From: Palaemon carinicauda
Lineage: Eukaryota > Arthropoda > Malacostraca > Decapoda > Palaemonidae
Length of the DNA stretch: 64,000 bases
NCBI RefSeq assembly: GCF_036898095.1
Contig: NC_090736.1
Coordinates: 15,252,256-15,316,255, forward strand
Direction: 5' to 3'
Part shown: positions 33,967 through 43,507 of the stretch, piece by piece
Numbering within the stretch: position 1 is the stretch's first letter
How the letters are laid out: the number at the start of each line of letters is the position of its first letter
Position numbers and translations under genes: made by a program
Notes under the pieces: model-generated
Told to the model about the DNA's origin: nothing
Seen by the model: the letters and a program-made list of their open reading frames with translations, nothing else
Databases searched by the model: none

Positions 33967-34766
33967 ATTGCACCAGAGTATTGAAAAAATGGATCACATA
34001 TAGGGAACGGGAAAATTTTGATGCTGAGAATTTTATTGAAGCTAGTGTAGCGCAAATGTCTTGTGTGAACACACAATGTGAACATATGGTAGACATAGAA
34101 TATGTTGGGTGCTATACCAAGAAATACAACGACAATTTTGGAAAAATGTACGATACCATGTGTCCCATAAAGAACAAACAAATAGTGGTACGTGAAAATG
34201 TTAGATGGTATAATAGTGAACTATTAAAGGCAAAAAGACACAGACGTAAGATGAAAGGTAGATGGAAAAGAGCCAAATCCTTACAAGCCAGAAATCTATA
34301 TAATAAGGCCAGAAATGACTATAACATCCTGTTAGAAAAAACAAAAAGAAAATTCTACAACGGCGAATGTAAAAAAACTAATAACATGAAGGACTTTCAT
34401 AAAAACCTTGATGATTTGATGGGATTAAAGAAAAAATATGTCTTGCCTGACAATGTTTGTGCAGAGAGTTTTGCTATATTCTTTAGTGAAAAAATTGATA
34501 AAATCTATAGAGGCTTCCCCCAAAATCACTTGGAGGGACAGTCAGCTATGCCAGTGAAGGAGGGAAAGAAGTTAATAAAATTTAGGGAGATAAATATGTG
34601 CGACTTGTTAAAGGTTATGAGTGAGATGAAGAATACATATTGTGGAAACGACCCTTTCCCAAACAGTTCAATAAGTGAAGCTCCAAACAAACAAGTCGTA
34701 TATAATATTTACCTGAACATAATTAACCTAAGTATATCGCAATCCTGTTTTCCTAGCTGTGAAAAA
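33967..34766 (+). pseudogene. LINE ORF2 linker between endonuclease and RT
   Basis: This frame (open from about 33933, first ATG 33981) encodes the Lys/Arg-rich linker typical of CR1-like ORF2, including VRWYNSELLKAKRHRRKMK, KFYNGECKKTNNMKDFHK and ESFAIFFSEKIDKI. It reaches SISQSCFPSCEK at 34766, where the DIRS is inserted. The last codons (TGT GAA AAA) continue in frame with ACT GCG at 41560, so the DIRS inserted into an open RT coding sequence. Confidence 0.85.
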
Positions 34767-34990
34767 TGTTATTTTTATTAATAAAATAAATTTTTGAATA
34801 TACTTACCCGATAATCATGTAGCTGTCAACTCCGTTGCCCGACAGAATTCTATGGAGGGATACGCCAGCTATCACAATACTAGAAGGGGGTGTACTTACC
34901 AGCGCCACCTGTGGCCAGGTACTCAATCATTTGTTGTTGACACCTCCTCAATTATTCCTCGGTCCACTGGTTCTCTCTGGGGAGGAAAGG
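34767..34990 (-). repeat. Left (3') inverted terminal repeat of family B DIRS
   Basis: It contains CTTACCCGATAATCATGTAG, CGTTGCCCGACAGAATTCTA and CCAGCGCCACCTGTGGCCAG. The reverse complement is at about 41380-41545 with very few visible differences. Confidence 0.92.
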
Positions 34991-35008
34991 GAGGGTCGAT
35001 TAAATCAT

Positions 35009-35095
35009 GATTATCGGGTAAGTATATTCAAAAATTTATTTTATTAATAAAAATAACATTTTTCAATATTAAACTTACCCGATAATCATGTAGCT
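35009..35095 (-). repeat. Internal complementary region of family B DIRS
   Basis: 35009-35060 is the reverse complement of the outer left edge (34767-34820). 35054-35095 is the reverse complement of the outer right edge (41518-41559). The two halves join at ATAACATTTTTCAATATT, the reverse complement of a right-end to left-end circle junction. This region is thought to template completion of the circular intermediate. Confidence 0.92.
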
Positions 35096-35491
35096 GATTC
35101 ACACCCAGGGAGGTGGGTGAAAACCAGTGTACATGATTAAAGGATAGCTAAGTATCCCAAATTTCATATAACAGTTATCTCAAATAACAATGAAATAATA
35201 AGTACCTGGTAAGGAAGTCGAATAGAACCGTTACTCTGCCTTTTATTTAAAGTTCGTCTTCCTTACTGAGCGCAGCGTTCCTCTTGGAGGCTGAATCAAC
35301 CCAAAGGTGCCAAAGTACAAGGGGTTGCAACCCTACTAAAGGACCTCTACCAAACCTTTAACCCAGGCGCTTCTCAAGAATGAATAGACCACCCGCCAAA
35401 TCCAAGGATGCGGAAGGCTTCTTAGCCTACCGTAACAACCATAAAAACAACAATAAAAGTATTCAAGAGAAAGGTTAAAAAGGTTATGGGA
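35096..35491 (-). other. 3' noncoding region of family B DIRS
   Basis: About 400 bp between the recombinase stop and the complementary region. No open frame or other motif is seen. Confidence 0.6.
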
Positions 35492-36664
35492 TTAAGGGAA
35501 TGTAGTGGCTGAGCCCTCACCTACTACTGCACTCGCTGCTACGAATGGTCCCAGGGTGTAGCAGTTCTCGTAAAGAGACTGGACATCTTTCAGATAAAAT
35601 GATGCAAACACTGACTTGCTCCTCCAATAAGTTGCATCCATAATGCTCTGCAGAGAACGGTTTTTATTAAAGGCCAACGAAGTAGCTACAGCTCTTACTT
35701 CGTGGGTCCTTACCTTCAGCAATGCAAGGTCTTCCTCCTTTAAGTGAGAATGTGCTTCTCTGATCAGAAGCCTTATATAGTACGAAAGCCCATTCTTGGA
35801 CATGGGTCTCGAGGGTTTCTTGATGGCACACCATAAGGCTTCTGACTGTCCTCGAATAGGTTTAGACCTCTTCAGATAATATTTGAGAGCTCTGACAGGG
35901 CAAAGAACTCTCTCTAGTTCGTTACCTACCATGTTGGAGAGGCTAGGTATTTCGAACGATCTAGGCCAAGGACGTGAAGGAAGCTCGTTCTTTGCTAGGA
36001 ATCCAAGCTGAAAAGAACATGTAGCTGATTCGGTTGTGAAACCAATGTTCTTGCTGAAGGCATGAACCTCACTGACTCTCTTAGCTGTTGCAAGGCAAAC
36101 AAGAAAAGCAGTCTTGAGGGTAAGATCCTTGAAGGAAGCTGACTGGAGAGGTTCGAACCTAGATGTCATAAGGAACCTTAAGACTACGTCTAGATTCCAG
36201 CCTGGAGTGGAAAGACGACGTTCTTTAGACGTCTCAAAAGACTTGAGAATGTCTTGAAGGTCCTTGTTGGAAGACAGGTCCAAACCCCTGTGGCGGAGGA
36301 CTGAGGCCAACATGCTCCTATACCCTTTAATCGTAGGTGTTGAAAGGGATCTCTCATTCCTAAGATGAAGAAGGAAGTCAGCTATTTGGATCACAGAGGT
36401 ATTGGTAGAGGATATTGAATTGGCTCTACACCAGCTTCGGAAGACCTCCCACTTAGACTGGTAGACTCTACGAGTGGAAATTCTTCTAGCTCTGGCAATC
36501 GCACTGGCTGCCTCCTTCGAAAAGCCTCTAGCTCTAGCGAATCTTTCGACAGTCTGAAGGCAGTCAGTCGAAGAGCGTGGAGGTTTGGGTGCAACCTGTC
36601 TACGTGTGGTTGACGTAGAAGGTCCACTCTTAGAGGTAGAGTCCTGGGGAAGTCGACTAGCCAT
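35492..36664 (-). CDS. DIRS tyrosine recombinase (integrase), family B, intact
   Basis: It catalyses integration of the circular DNA by strand exchange through a catalytic tyrosine. I chose the ATG at 36664 (MASRLPQDS), giving 390 residues, because the 48-kb family A recombinase also starts MASR and is 395 residues long. The frame is open much further upstream (to 38359), but that part only reads ORF2 out of frame. An N-terminal SAM-like DNA-binding domain is seen (VYQSKWEVFRSWC, IADFLLHLRNER, IKGYRSML). The catalytic set is complete: Arg196 (TAKRVSEVH), His321-x-x-Arg324 (THEVRAVATS), Trp347 and Tyr357 (ASFYLKDV). It overlaps the ORF2 end by 274 nt. Confidence 0.9.
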   Translation of the reverse strand: MASRLPQDSTSKSGPSTSTTRRQVAPKPPRSSTDCLQTVERFARARGFSKEAASAIARARRISTRRVYQSKWEVFRSWCRANSISSTNTSVIQIADFLLHLRNERSLSTPTIKGYRSMLASVLRHRGLDLSSNKDLQDILKSFETSKERRLSTPGWNLDVVLRFLMTSRFEPLQSASFKDLTLKTAFLVCLATAKRVSEVHAFSKNIGFTTESATCSFQLGFLAKNELPSRPWPRSFEIPSLSNMVGNELERVLCPVRALKYYLKRSKPIRGQSEALWCAIKKPSRPMSKNGLSYYIRLLIREAHSHLKEEDLALLKVRTHEVRAVATSLAFNKNRSLQSIMDATYWRSKSVFASFYLKDVQSLYENCYTLGPFVAASAVVGEGSATTFP

Positions 36665-38541
36665 TGAAGTACCTCTGTGTACCATTCTCTTGCAGGCCAA
36701 AGGGGAGCAACCAGCGTCAGCCGTGTCCCTTCGTGCGAGACGAATTTCTGCAGAACTTTGTTTATAATCTTGAACGGAGGGAATGCGTACAGGTCGAGAT
36801 GGGACCAGTTCAGAAGAAAAGCATCCACATGAACCGCTGCAGGGTCTGGAACAGGGGAACAATAAAGCGGAAGTCTCTTGGTGATGGAGGTGGCAAACAG
36901 ATCTATGGTAGGTTGACCCCACAAGGTCCAAAGTCTGTTGCACACACTCTTGTGGAGGGTCCATTCCGTGGGAATGACCTGATTCCTTCTGCTGAGGCGA
37001 TCCGCTGAAACATTCATATCGCCCTGGATGAACCTCGTGACCAGTGTGAGGTTTAGACCTCTTGACCAAATGAGGAGGTCCCTTGCGATCTCGTAAAGGC
37101 TCCTCGAATGGGTCCCTCCTTGCTTGGAGATGTAAGCCAAGGCTGTGGTGTTGTCTGAATTCACCTCCACCACTTTGCCTAGCAGGAGGGACTTGAAGTT
37201 CAACAGGGCAAGATGAACTGCTAACAGTTCCTTGCAGTTGATGTGGAGTAACCCTTGTTCCTTGTTCCATACTCCTGAGCATTCCCGTCCGTCCAAGGTC
37301 GCACCCCAGCCCGAGTCCGATGCATCCGAGAAGAGATGAAGATGGGGGGTCTGGATGGCCAATGATAGACCCTCCTTGAGAAGGAGATTGTGCTTCCACC
37401 ACCGGAGAGTGGTCTTCATCTCTTGGTTGATAGGGATAGAGACTGCTTCTAGAGTCGAGCCCTTGTCCCAATGAGCTGCAAGATGGAATTGAAGAGGGCG
37501 GAGGTGGAGTCTCCCTAGCTCGACAAACAGGGCCAGTGATGAGAGGGTCCCTGTGAGACTCATCCACTGTCTCACTGAGCAATTGCTCCTCTTCAGCATG
37601 CTCATGATGCACTCTAGGGCTTGGTTTATCCTGGGGGCCGATGGAAAAGCCCGAAAATCCCGACTCTGAATCTCCATTCCCAGGTACACAATGGATTGGG
37701 AGGGAATGAGTTGAGATTTCTCTATATTGACTAATAGACCTAGGTCTCTGATTAGATCTAAAGTCCAAGAGAGGTTCTCCAGACAACGACGACTCGTGGA
37801 GGCTCTCAACAGCCAGTCGTCTAGGTAGAGGGAGGCTCTGATGTTCGATAAGTGCAGGAATTTCGCTACATTCCTCATCAGATGAGTAAAGACCATAGGA
37901 GCTGTGCTTAGGCCAAAACACAGGGCTTGGAACTGATAGACAACCTTTCCGAAAACGAATCTCAGGAAAGGTTGGGAGTCTGGATGAATGGGAACGTGAA
38001 AGTATGCATCTTTCAAGTCCAACGAGACCATCCAGTCCTCCTGTCTGACCGCTGCTAAGACCGACTTGGTCGTCTCCATTGTGAACGTCTGCTTGGTGAC
38101 ATACTCGTTGAGAGAGCTGACGTCCAGCACCGGTCTCCAACCTCCTGTCTTTTTGGCTACAAGAAAGAGACGGTTGTAGAAGCCCGGGGATTGATGGTCC
38201 CGGACTATAACCACTGCCTTCTTCTGCACAAGTAGCGACACCTCCTGTTGCAATGCTAGCCTCTTGTCCTCTTCTTTGTAGTTGGGAGAGAGGTTGATGG
38301 GCGATGTGGTCAGAGGCGGTTTGAGGCAGAATGGAATCCTGTAACCGTACCTCAGCCAACTGACAGACTGTGCGTCTGCACCTCTCTTCTCCCAGGCTCG
38401 CCAGAAGATCTTGAGTCTGGCTCCTACTGTTGTCTGGAGAATCTGAGAGTCAGTGCTTTCCCTTAGATGTCCTGAGTCCTTTCCTAGACTTGCCCCTGTG
38501 AGAGTCTGGACGGGAGCTTCCTCGGCTGGGGGCTCTACCAC
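36391..38541 (-). CDS. DIRS RT/RNase H polyprotein, family B, intact
   Basis: 716 residues. RT: YNRLFLVAKKTGGWRPVLDV (about 120-140), motif A with Asp175 (SLDLKDAYF), LCFGLSTAPMVF (motif B) and the catalytic YLDDW at 239-243. RNase H: LFSDASDSGWGA with Asp406, INCKELLAVHLAL, NSDNTTALAYISKQGG and FIQGDMNVSADRLSR. After this come GQPTIDLFATSITKRLP, LYCSPVPDP and LYAFPPF, the position of the methyltransferase-like region reported in DIRS polyproteins (assignment tentative). No stop or frameshift. The start overlaps the end of ORF1 by 92 nt, so it may be reached by frameshift or re-initiation. The usual DIRS order is kept. Confidence 0.92.
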   Translation of the reverse strand: MVEPPAEEAPVQTLTGASLGKDSGHLRESTDSQILQTTVGARLKIFWRAWEKRGADAQSVSWLRYGYRIPFCLKPPLTTSPINLSPNYKEEDKRLALQQEVSLLVQKKAVVIVRDHQSPGFYNRLFLVAKKTGGWRPVLDVSSLNEYVTKQTFTMETTKSVLAAVRQEDWMVSLDLKDAYFHVPIHPDSQPFLRFVFGKVVYQFQALCFGLSTAPMVFTHLMRNVAKFLHLSNIRASLYLDDWLLRASTSRRCLENLSWTLDLIRDLGLLVNIEKSQLIPSQSIVYLGMEIQSRDFRAFPSAPRINQALECIMSMLKRSNCSVRQWMSLTGTLSSLALFVELGRLHLRPLQFHLAAHWDKGSTLEAVSIPINQEMKTTLRWWKHNLLLKEGLSLAIQTPHLHLFSDASDSGWGATLDGRECSGVWNKEQGLLHINCKELLAVHLALLNFKSLLLGKVVEVNSDNTTALAYISKQGGTHSRSLYEIARDLLIWSRGLNLTLVTRFIQGDMNVSADRLSRRNQVIPTEWTLHKSVCNRLWTLWGQPTIDLFATSITKRLPLYCSPVPDPAAVHVDAFLLNWSHLDLYAFPPFKIINKVLQKFVSHEGTRLTLVAPLWPAREWYTEVLQWLVDFPRTLPLRVDLLRQPHVDRLHPNLHALRLTAFRLSKDSLELEAFRRRQPVRLPELEEFPLVESTSLSGRSSEAGVEPIQYPLPIPL

Positions 38542-41176
38542 GAAAGGGCGGTATGAACCTAGTGGCCGGGGTATCAGCCACTGGGGAGCGATAAGTCTTG
38601 GGGACAGAGGTGGTAACCTTAGACTTACGAGCCGATGAGGCTACAAGATCGTGCGTGTCCTTCTGTATCAGGGCAGCCGACAAGTCCTTAACTAGCTCCT
38701 CGGGAAAGAGGAACTTTGAGAGTGGAGCAAAAAGGAGTTGTGACCGTTGGCACGGTGTAATGCTGGCGGAGAGGAAGGTACACAGTTGTTCCCTTTTCTT
38801 CAACACCCCTGATACAAATAACGACGCTAGCTCACCCGATCCATCCCTGATGGCCTTATCCATGCAGGACATAATTAGCATGGCAGAGTCTTTGTCCGCA
38901 GGAGATGTTTTCTTGCTGAGGGCTCCCAGGCACCAGTCGAGAAAGTTGAACATTTCGAAAGCTCTGAACAACCCTTTCAGAAGATGATCCAGGTCTGAGA
39001 AGGTCCAACAAACCTTCGAGCGTCTCATCGCAGTCCTCCTAGGCGAGTCCACCAGACTTGAGAAGTCAGCCTGGGCAGAGGCAGGTACTCCCAAGCCTGG
39101 TGCTTCCCCTGTGGCATACCAAACGCAACCTTTCGAAGCGAGCTTCGTTGGAGGGAACATGAAGGAAGTCTTGCCCAGGTGTTGTTTAGACTGAAGCCAC
39201 TCCCCTAAGATCCTTAAAGCCCTCTTGGAGGATCTAGCTAGGACAAGCTTAGTATAGTTTGACTTAGCTTGTTGTACGCCTAGCGAAAACTCAGATGGAG
39301 GAGAGCGGGGAACAGCAGAGACGAAGTGGTCAGGGTAAAGCTCCCTGAGTAGAGCCAAGACCTTTCGAAAATCAATAGACAATGGAGAAAGCTTAGACTC
39401 CTCCACGTCTGATGAGGGATCAAGGTGTGCCTCCTCATCATCCGACACTTCATCAGCAGAGGGTAGCGAAGCGATAGGACCAGAATGCTGAACCGCAGAG
39501 TCAGAACGGGTAGGAACAATAACAGAGGTTTCCTCATCTTGAGGGAAAACCTGAGGCTCAGACTGCATAGGCTGAACAACAGACGAAGCAGAAGGCAGGC
39601 GCATGGGTGAAGGAGGTTGACTCCTAGCAAGAGTTGAACCCAATGATTGCACAAGCTGAGCGGAGGACGGAGGCGGAGTAGTCCGTTCCTGTTCCTGTGA
39701 GATGAGTGGAGCATGAAGAGGTTGAGGCTGCGCAGAACAAGGTAAAGTTCTCGCAAGCTGAGGCTCCTGAGGCGCAAGTCCATGGTGTAGAGGAGCTTGC
39801 CTAGATGAGGGTTGAGCTCGCTGCAGCGATGGTTGAGCAGACAGACTCACGGAGGGGAGAGGTTGCTGTACCCCAACCGAGAGTTGCACCACTGGTGGAG
39901 CAGCAAGGGGAGGAGGAGGAAGAGTGGAATAACTCTCCTGATCCCAAAGCAAGGGTTGCCTTAAAGAAGGCTGAGGCTGAACAACACTGGGAACAGCAAA
40001 CTCCGAAAGTGGCTCAACATCGTACGCCTGGCAGATGGTGCTGCGACCAGGCGGAGCAGGTGCAGGCTGGGCGAGCACAGGCGGAGCAGGTGCAGGCTGG
40101 GCGAGCACAGGCTGGGCGAGCACAGGCGGAGCGAGAACAGGTGGAGGGAGTGTAGGCGGAGGAGGAGGTGCAACACTCTCAGCCCGACACTCACGCATCA
40201 AGTCCGAAAGCTGAGCTTGCATGGACTGAAGCAGGGTCCACTTGGGGTCGGCAGAAACGATAACAGACTGAGGTAAAGTCACAGTCGGGGTCTGTATAGG
40301 CAGAACCTTACTCCTCTTGGGCGGAGTACAGTCGACCGATGACTGAGGCGAGTCGGAGCTGAGCCAATGACTACAACCTGGCTGAGCACTCGCTGACTGA
40401 ACTCTACGTTTAAGCGGTCTCGAGACTTGAGACCAACGTTTCTTCCCTGCATGAAGATCAGCGGACGAGAAGACGGGCTCAATCGTCTGCAGGTGGGAGT
40501 GACAGTCTAAGGAAGACACGCCCGCAACCACCGAGGATAATTCTGTGCGCCTAACAAGGCCTGTCGAACCCTTAAGCCCTTCGACATTGCTTCTCCCCTG
40601 GGCATGGGAGCTTGCAAGAGGTCCCGGACTGGGAGGACGACTGGCTCGCACAGAAAAATCCTCACGCACCACACTGGCACCACTAGCACTTGGCACTGCA
40701 CAGACACTAGCACTCGTCACAGCACTGGCACTATTTCCACCCACTGCACTCTTGACCTTCAGTTCTTTAACCTCGGCCATCAGAGACTTATGGTCACTTA
40801 CCACTGATTCTACTTTATCTCCTAAAGCCTGAATAGCACGCAAAACAGTTGACATATCAGGCGGAGGGCACACAGTAGGTTCGGGGGTAGCCACTACAGG
40901 GGTAGGAAAAGGTAGGGGATCATGAGGTGAGGAAAACATAGAAGAGTGAGAAGAACTTCTCCTAACTCTACCTCTCTCTAACTTAGATGAATATTTTAAA
41001 AGACGGACAAAATCCAATTCCGAAAGTCCGGCGCACTCCTCACACCGATTTTCTAATAGACAGGGCCTGTCCCTACAGTCAGAACAAGCGGTGTGAGGAT
41101 CTACCGAGGCCTTCGGAATACGCCTATTGCAAGACCTACATCGTCTATGGGAGGGAGCTTGCGAAACGTCAGACAT
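38450..41176 (-). CDS. DIRS ORF1 (Gag-like), family B, intact
   Basis: 908 residues, larger than a typical retroviral-type capsid protein. The N-terminus has a cysteine module (CRSCNRRIP, CSDCRDRPC, CEEC; about residues 13-49), parallel to that of family A. The middle is rich in Pro, Ala, Gln and Ser with a short repeat (APPVLAQPA units near residues 340-385, encoded at 40030-40150). A folded region follows (about residues 620-860; KLVLARSSKRALRILGEWLQ, FMFPPTKLASKGCVWYATG). The tail is Arg/Gly/Ser-rich (PFRGRAPSRGSSRP), suggesting nucleic-acid binding. Function is inferred from position and composition; DIRS ORF1 has no well-established fold. Confidence 0.85.
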   Translation of the reverse strand: MSDVSQAPSHRRCRSCNRRIPKASVDPHTACSDCRDRPCLLENRCEECAGLSELDFVRLLKYSSKLERGRVRRSSSHSSMFSSPHDPLPFPTPVVATPEPTVCPPPDMSTVLRAIQALGDKVESVVSDHKSLMAEVKELKVKSAVGGNSASAVTSASVCAVPSASGASVVREDFSVRASRPPSPGPLASSHAQGRSNVEGLKGSTGLVRRTELSSVVAGVSSLDCHSHLQTIEPVFSSADLHAGKKRWSQVSRPLKRRVQSASAQPGCSHWLSSDSPQSSVDCTPPKRSKVLPIQTPTVTLPQSVIVSADPKWTLLQSMQAQLSDLMRECRAESVAPPPPPTLPPPVLAPPVLAQPVLAQPAPAPPVLAQPAPAPPGRSTICQAYDVEPLSEFAVPSVVQPQPSLRQPLLWDQESYSTLPPPPLAAPPVVQLSVGVQQPLPSVSLSAQPSLQRAQPSSRQAPLHHGLAPQEPQLARTLPCSAQPQPLHAPLISQEQERTTPPPSSAQLVQSLGSTLARSQPPSPMRLPSASSVVQPMQSEPQVFPQDEETSVIVPTRSDSAVQHSGPIASLPSADEVSDDEEAHLDPSSDVEESKLSPLSIDFRKVLALLRELYPDHFVSAVPRSPPSEFSLGVQQAKSNYTKLVLARSSKRALRILGEWLQSKQHLGKTSFMFPPTKLASKGCVWYATGEAPGLGVPASAQADFSSLVDSPRRTAMRRSKVCWTFSDLDHLLKGLFRAFEMFNFLDWCLGALSKKTSPADKDSAMLIMSCMDKAIRDGSGELASLFVSGVLKKREQLCTFLSASITPCQRSQLLFAPLSKFLFPEELVKDLSAALIQKDTHDLVASSARKSKVTTSVPKTYRSPVADTPATRFIPPFRGRAPSRGSSRPDSHRGKSRKGLRTSKGKH
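40040..40150 (-). repeat. Short tandem repeat in family B ORF1
   Basis: Units built from GCGGAGCAGGTGCAGG and CTGGGCGAGCACAG alternate several times, encoding Pro/Ala/Gln repeats. The length is a multiple of three, so the frame is kept. Confidence 0.8.
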
Positions 41177-41379
41177 CTTGTTTCAAAGAGTTAGTCAAAG
41201 GGTGATCCAAAAACAAGCAAAAATTCATTAACCGTTAATCAGTATTTATATAAAAGCTATCTAGCTAATATAAAAAGGATTCCAGTATGCGACAGCCGTT
41301 AATCTAAGAGAATACTTCACCAAATATCCATGAATAAACTCGAAGACCATGAGCGTATCCCAGAACGTCTAGCCGGAAG

Positions 41380-41559
41380 CACGACAGAGGAATAATTGAG
41401 GAGGTGTCAACAACAAATGATTGAGTACCTGGCCACAGGTGGCGCTGGTAAGTACACCCCCTTCTAGTATTGTGATAGCTGGCGTATCCCTCCATAGAAT
41501 TCTGTCGGGCAACGGAGTTGACAGCTACATGATTATCGGGTAAGTTTAATATTGAAAAA
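41380..41559 (-). repeat. Right (5') inverted terminal repeat of family B DIRS
   Basis: Reverse complement of 34797-34960. It ends GTAAGTTTAATATTG and then an A run shared with the target. Confidence 0.92.
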
Positions 41560-42987
41560 ACTGCGTTGATCAAACCAATTTACAAAGGGAAAGGTGATGT
41601 AAACGAGCTAAATTCATATAGGCCCATTTCAAATTTATCCTACATGTCAAAGCTTATTGAAAAAGTCATAAGTGAGCAATTGTGGGCGCATATTGACCAG
41701 TTAGGGGTATTCCCGGAAAATCAATCGGCCTACAGAGCTAATCATTCTACAGAAACTACTTTGTGCTCAATAATGAATGATATGATAGGTCTTCTTGATG
41801 GGGGAAAGTGTGGAATTTTAATTATGTTAGATCTTAGTGCTGCTTTTGACACTGTTGTGCACGAATACTTACTTGACGACTTGAAGTCTATTGGAGTGAC
41901 TCAGGAAGCACTGAAATTTTTGCAAAGTTACTTAGTGAACAGGAAGACTATTGTAGAAGTTTCTGGAAACCGATCCAATGAGAGAATGCTTATGAAGGGT
42001 GTACCACAGGGTAGTGTCCTGGGCCCTATCTTGTTTAACATATATACTATCGAGCTATCACACATCTTGAAAAAACAAAAAGTGGGTTTTAAACTATATG
42101 CAGATGATACTCAGTATTACCTCTCAATTTCAACAACACAAGATACAGGGAAGAAAATTGATGAGATAATGACTGAAATAAAAACATGGATGCAGAGGAA
42201 AAAGCTCAAATTAAATGATGATAAAACAGAATGTATGTTTTTCGGCACAAGGGTGGCTTTGAAGAATTACCAGTTAATTCAAAGTATAAAAATTGGTGAT
42301 GCTGATGTTGGGATTGTGCCTGTTGTGAAAAATTTGGGTGTACTGATAGACTGTAATTTGTCAATGAAGGACCAAATTGTGAACACAGTGAAAGTGTGTA
42401 ACTATCACCTGAGAAACATAGCATTTATTAGAAAATATTTAACAGAGGGCAGTACAAAAATTTTAGTGGTGAGTCATGTAATATCAAGGCTTGATTATTG
42501 CAATTCTCTGTACTACAAATTGCCCAATACACTACTAAGGAAGCTTCAAAATGTGCAAAACCGGGAGGCTAGACTGATAAAAGGCATTAAATTTCGGGAG
42601 AGAATAACTCCTGCACTGATCGATCTACATTGGTTACCTGTTAAGGCTAGGATTGAATTTAAAATTTGCTTGTTGACTCACAAAGCACTTACAGGTGATA
42701 AGCCAAAATATCTTCGTGATTGCTTGATCCCCTACCCTGAAGCTACCAGCGCCACTGTAAGAGTTAGACATGCAGATGACCCACATAGACTATTCGAAAT
42801 TAGTGTGAATCATGCAATAGGAGGAAGAACGTTCAGTTATGCTGCACCGAGACTCTTTAACGACCTTCCACTCGATGTCAAGAATAGCACAAATGTGGCT
42901 GCCTTCAAGAAAAACCTGAAGACTTATCTTTTTAGAAAGTGTTATAATAGTGACCTGAAAACTATTAAGCCTGAATACAAATGCTAG
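41560..42987 (+). pseudogene. LINE ORF2 C-terminal half: reverse transcriptase
   Basis: An open frame of about 475 codons that continues in frame from 34766. RT motifs in order: PIYKGKGDVNELNSYRPIS, IEKVISEQLW, FPENQSAYRANHSTETTL, LDLSAAFDTVVH (motif A), GVPQGSVLGPILFNIYT (motif B), LYADDTQYY (the two catalytic Asp at 42103-42108) and LKLNDDKTECMFFG. The C-terminal domain has LDYCNSLYYKLP, LIDLHWLPVKARIEFKI and RTFSYAAPRLFNDLP, typical of CR1/L2-type elements. No internal stop. It is called a pseudogene only because it is cut off from its N-terminal half by the DIRS. Confidence 0.9.
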
Positions 42988-43122
42988 CGAAATAACTGAT
43001 AACGATACAGAGCAAAATATTAACTGGAAAGGAATTATTTTTTCATACACCAAGGCCCGCCTGAACAGACCTTTAGTGTTTGATGGAGGGCGAGAAATAA
43101 ACCTCTAAAAGTAAAAGTAAAG
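42988..43122 (+). other. LINE 3' UTR with short tandem tail
   Basis: It contains AAGGCCCGCCTGAACAGACC and GAGGGCGAGAAATAAACC, and ends in GTAAAA-type repeats (TAAAAGTAAAAGTAAAG). CR1/L2-type LINEs often end in such short repeats instead of poly(A). A reverse-oriented partial copy is at 44487-44586. Confidence 0.8.
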
Positions 43123-43140
43123 TATGTCCGACAGTAGGTT

Positions 43141-43223
<83 letters not shown>

Positions 43224-43296
43224 TTATACACATAAATTGAATACAACACACACAATAAATGTACACTAAGCTTATATCTATGTCCGACAGTAGGTT

Positions 43297-43363
<67 letters not shown>

Positions 43364-43436
43364 GTACTTGTACACAAATTAAATACAACACACAATAAAT
43401 GTACACTAAGCTTATATCTATGTCCGACAGTAGGTT

Positions 43437-43507
<71 letters not shown>

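Larger units (their letters stand above)
34767..41559 (-). mobile_element. Apparently intact DIRS retrotransposon, family B
   Basis: A 6.79-kb minus-strand element with every hallmark present: right (5') inverted terminal repeat about 41380-41559, Gag-like ORF1, RT/RNase H ORF2, tyrosine recombinase ORF3, internal complementary region (35009-35095) and left (3') terminal repeat about 34767-34990. The two terminal repeats appear nearly identical over about 170 bp and all three frames are open, so the insertion is probably recent. No target-site duplication. It lies inside ORF2 of a LINE. Protein sequences are related to, but clearly distinct from, family A. Capability to move is inferred from openness only. 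Confidence 0.93.
31790..43122 (+). mobile_element. CR1/L2-like LINE, nearly full length, split by a DIRS
   Basis: A two-ORF non-LTR retrotransposon of about 4.5 kb once the inserted DIRS (34767-41559) is discounted. The 5' region begins near 31790. ORF1 is 31956-33299 and ORF2 spans 33289-42987. The 3' UTR ends TCTAAAAGTAAAAGTAAAG at about 43122. It sits inside a satellite array whose units flank both sides. ORF2 has one frameshift near 33930 and is split by the DIRS, so this copy cannot be active. Confidence 0.88.

Noticed and set aside
36665..38359. N-terminal 565 codons of the 955-codon frame as a novel protein
   Set aside because: It is the RT/RNase H frame read out of phase, with no domain of its own; kept only as a question in the findings.
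38450..41205. Plus-strand frames inside the family B element (for example 39805-40155)
   Set aside because: They lie opposite the intact Gag-like frame and mirror its repeats.
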